Shown: piece by piece, positions 63,290 through 64,000 of the stretch
How the letters are laid out: every line of letters begins with the position of its first letter
Numbering within the stretch: the stretch's first letter is position 1
DNA from: Actinospica robiniae DSM 44927
Lineage (GTDB): Bacteria > Actinomycetota > Actinomycetes > Streptomycetales > Catenulisporaceae
Direction: 5' to 3'
DNA: 64,000 nucleotides
Assembly: GCF_000504285.1 (NCBI RefSeq)
Contig: NZ_KI632511.1
Span: 7,608,154 to 7,672,153 of the forward strand
Program-made: the position numbers and the translations under genes
Notes under the pieces: generated by a model
Seen by the model: only the letters and a program-made list of their open reading frames with translations
Database searches by the model: none
Told to the model about the DNA's origin: nothing

Positions 63290-64000
63290 TCAGCGCGTCG
63301 CCGGGTCCGCCTCGCCCGTCGGCGCCGCCGCGGCGTGCACGGCGAAGACGCCCGCGGCGGCCGCGCCGAGCAGGTCCGCGATGATCGTCACGAGCCGGGA
63401 GACCACCGCGATCGCGAGAGCCTCGCTGGTGCGCCCGTTCAGCAGGGGGGTGAGGGTGGCGACCAGTATCGCGTCGCGGAAGCCGGCGCCGGCCGGGGCG
63501 ATGACGATCAGGAAGCCCACGCACCAGGCGAAGGCGTACGCGCCGACCGAGACGAGCAGCACGTGGCCGCCGTTCGCGCCGAGCCGGGTCGCCATCACCC
63601 AGATCTGCAGGCCGTTGGCGAACCAGGCCAGCACGTTCACGCCGAGCGCGATCAGCAGCGTGCGCAGCGTCAGCGGGTGCTCCGGCGCGGGCCGGCCGAT
63701 GATCCGCAGGCCGCGGTCGAGGATCGGGTTGAGCACCCGCGGGTGCAGGATCACCAGCAGGACCGGGATGAACAGGAACGCCCACCAGTAGGTCCCGGCC
63801 TCGCCGCCGTCCATGAACGGCACGCCCACCAGCGTCGCCAGCAGACCGGAGGCCAGCCCTATCGTCATCGCGATGATCACGACCGTGGCCGAGCGCTCCC
63901 GCGGCACCTTGTAGGCGCGGCCGAGCTCCATCTGCGTGAGCACCGGCCAGACCGAGCCGGGCACGTACTTGCCGAGCTGTCCGATGAAGTAGACCCGCGA
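63290..64000 (-). CDS. YbhN/LPG synthase-like transmembrane protein (partial)
   Basis: The 3' part (about 236 residues) of a multi-helix membrane protein of the UPF0104/YbhN family; the start lies beyond the right edge. FIGQLGKYVPGSVWPVLTQMELGR is the family's conserved loop, and IAPAGAGFRDAILVATL is the second. Helices include ATVVIIAMTIGLASGLLATLV, TYWWAFLFIPVLLVIL and LLIALGVNVLAWFANGL. The family includes the flippase domain of lysylphosphatidylglycerol synthase and lipid-linked sugar exporters. The role here is unknown. Confidence 0.85.
   Translation of the reverse strand, partial: SRVYFIGQLGKYVPGSVWPVLTQMELGRAYKVPRERSATVVIIAMTIGLASGLLATLVGVPFMDGGEAGTYWWAFLFIPVLLVILHPRVLNPILDRGLRIIGRPAPEHPLTLRTLLIALGVNVLAWFANGLQIWVMATRLGANGGHVLLVSVGAYAFAWCVGFLIVIAPAGAGFRDAILVATLTPLLNGRTSEALAIAVVSRLVTIIADLLGAAAAGVFAVHAAAAPTGEADPATR

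Overview
The window comes from a high-GC actinobacterium with Streptomyces-like gene content. Evidence for this includes GTG and TTG starts, 4-bp stop/start overlaps, and the markers whiA, rbpA, opcA, sufR and a mycothiol-dependent enzyme family. It also carries actinobacterial-type UvrA, UvrC, RapZ and YvcK. Gene order (uvrA, uvrC, rapZ, yvcK, whiA, gap-pgk-tpiA, secG, pentose phosphate cluster, ctaB, ctaA, suf) is the conserved core synteny of Streptomyces and relatives. A lineage such as Catenulisporales is possible, but I cannot prove it from the sequence.

1-5.1 kb is a mixed accessory region: the end of a TetR-type regulator, a Nudix hydrolase whose 3' end contains a perfect parS-like palindrome, a GNAT acetyltransferase, an alpha/beta hydrolase, a glyoxalase-fold protein, a small Cys-rich protein, a metallo-beta-lactamase-fold hydrolase and a mycothiol-type enzyme. 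5.2-14.6 kb holds the repair and cell-division block uvrA, a Rieske lipoprotein, uvrC, rapZ, yvcK and whiA. A tandem repeat array lies just upstream of whiA. 14.9-19.0 kb is lower glycolysis (gap, pgk, tpiA) followed by secG and rbpA. 19.3-22.6 kb carries a DUF2332 gene, a Phd/RelE-type toxin-antitoxin pair and a divergent MDR oxidoreductase/ArsR pair sharing a long operator. 22.6-29.4 kb is the minus-strand pentose phosphate operon tkt-tal-(26-codon minicistron)-zwf-opcA-pgl.

29.7-42 kb holds heme and cell-envelope genes (ctaB, manA, ctaA, an ABC exporter) surrounding a four-gene minus-strand operon. That operon encodes an Hsp90-like ATPase, a 982-residue TPR-type protein, a 337-residue helical protein and a zinc-ribbon membrane protein. 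It is the best candidate here for an undescribed system. 41.7-48.4 kb is the complete suf iron-sulfur assembly operon with its SufR regulator. 48.5-53.8 kb is accessory: GNAT, GlxA/AraC regulator, rhodanese, flavin/PNPOx-like, SDR and a PAS-GAF-PP2C phosphatase. 53.9-56.3 kb is a two-gene terpene cluster, a cytochrome P450 convergent with a class I terpene cyclase. The rest holds an ABC-F ATPase, a small HTH protein, a crotonase, an SGNH hydrolase, a deleted SnoaL-like pseudogene next to an IS5-type transposase remnant, an orphan gene with a TTA codon, SURF1 and the end of a YbhN/LPG-synthase-like membrane protein.

Recurring themes are promoters placed 6-7 bases from the start codon (leaderless mRNAs), tight translational coupling, and several tiny cistrons wedged between coupled genes, two of which are copies of the same 81-bp element. 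All calls come from reading the sequence; no database search was run.
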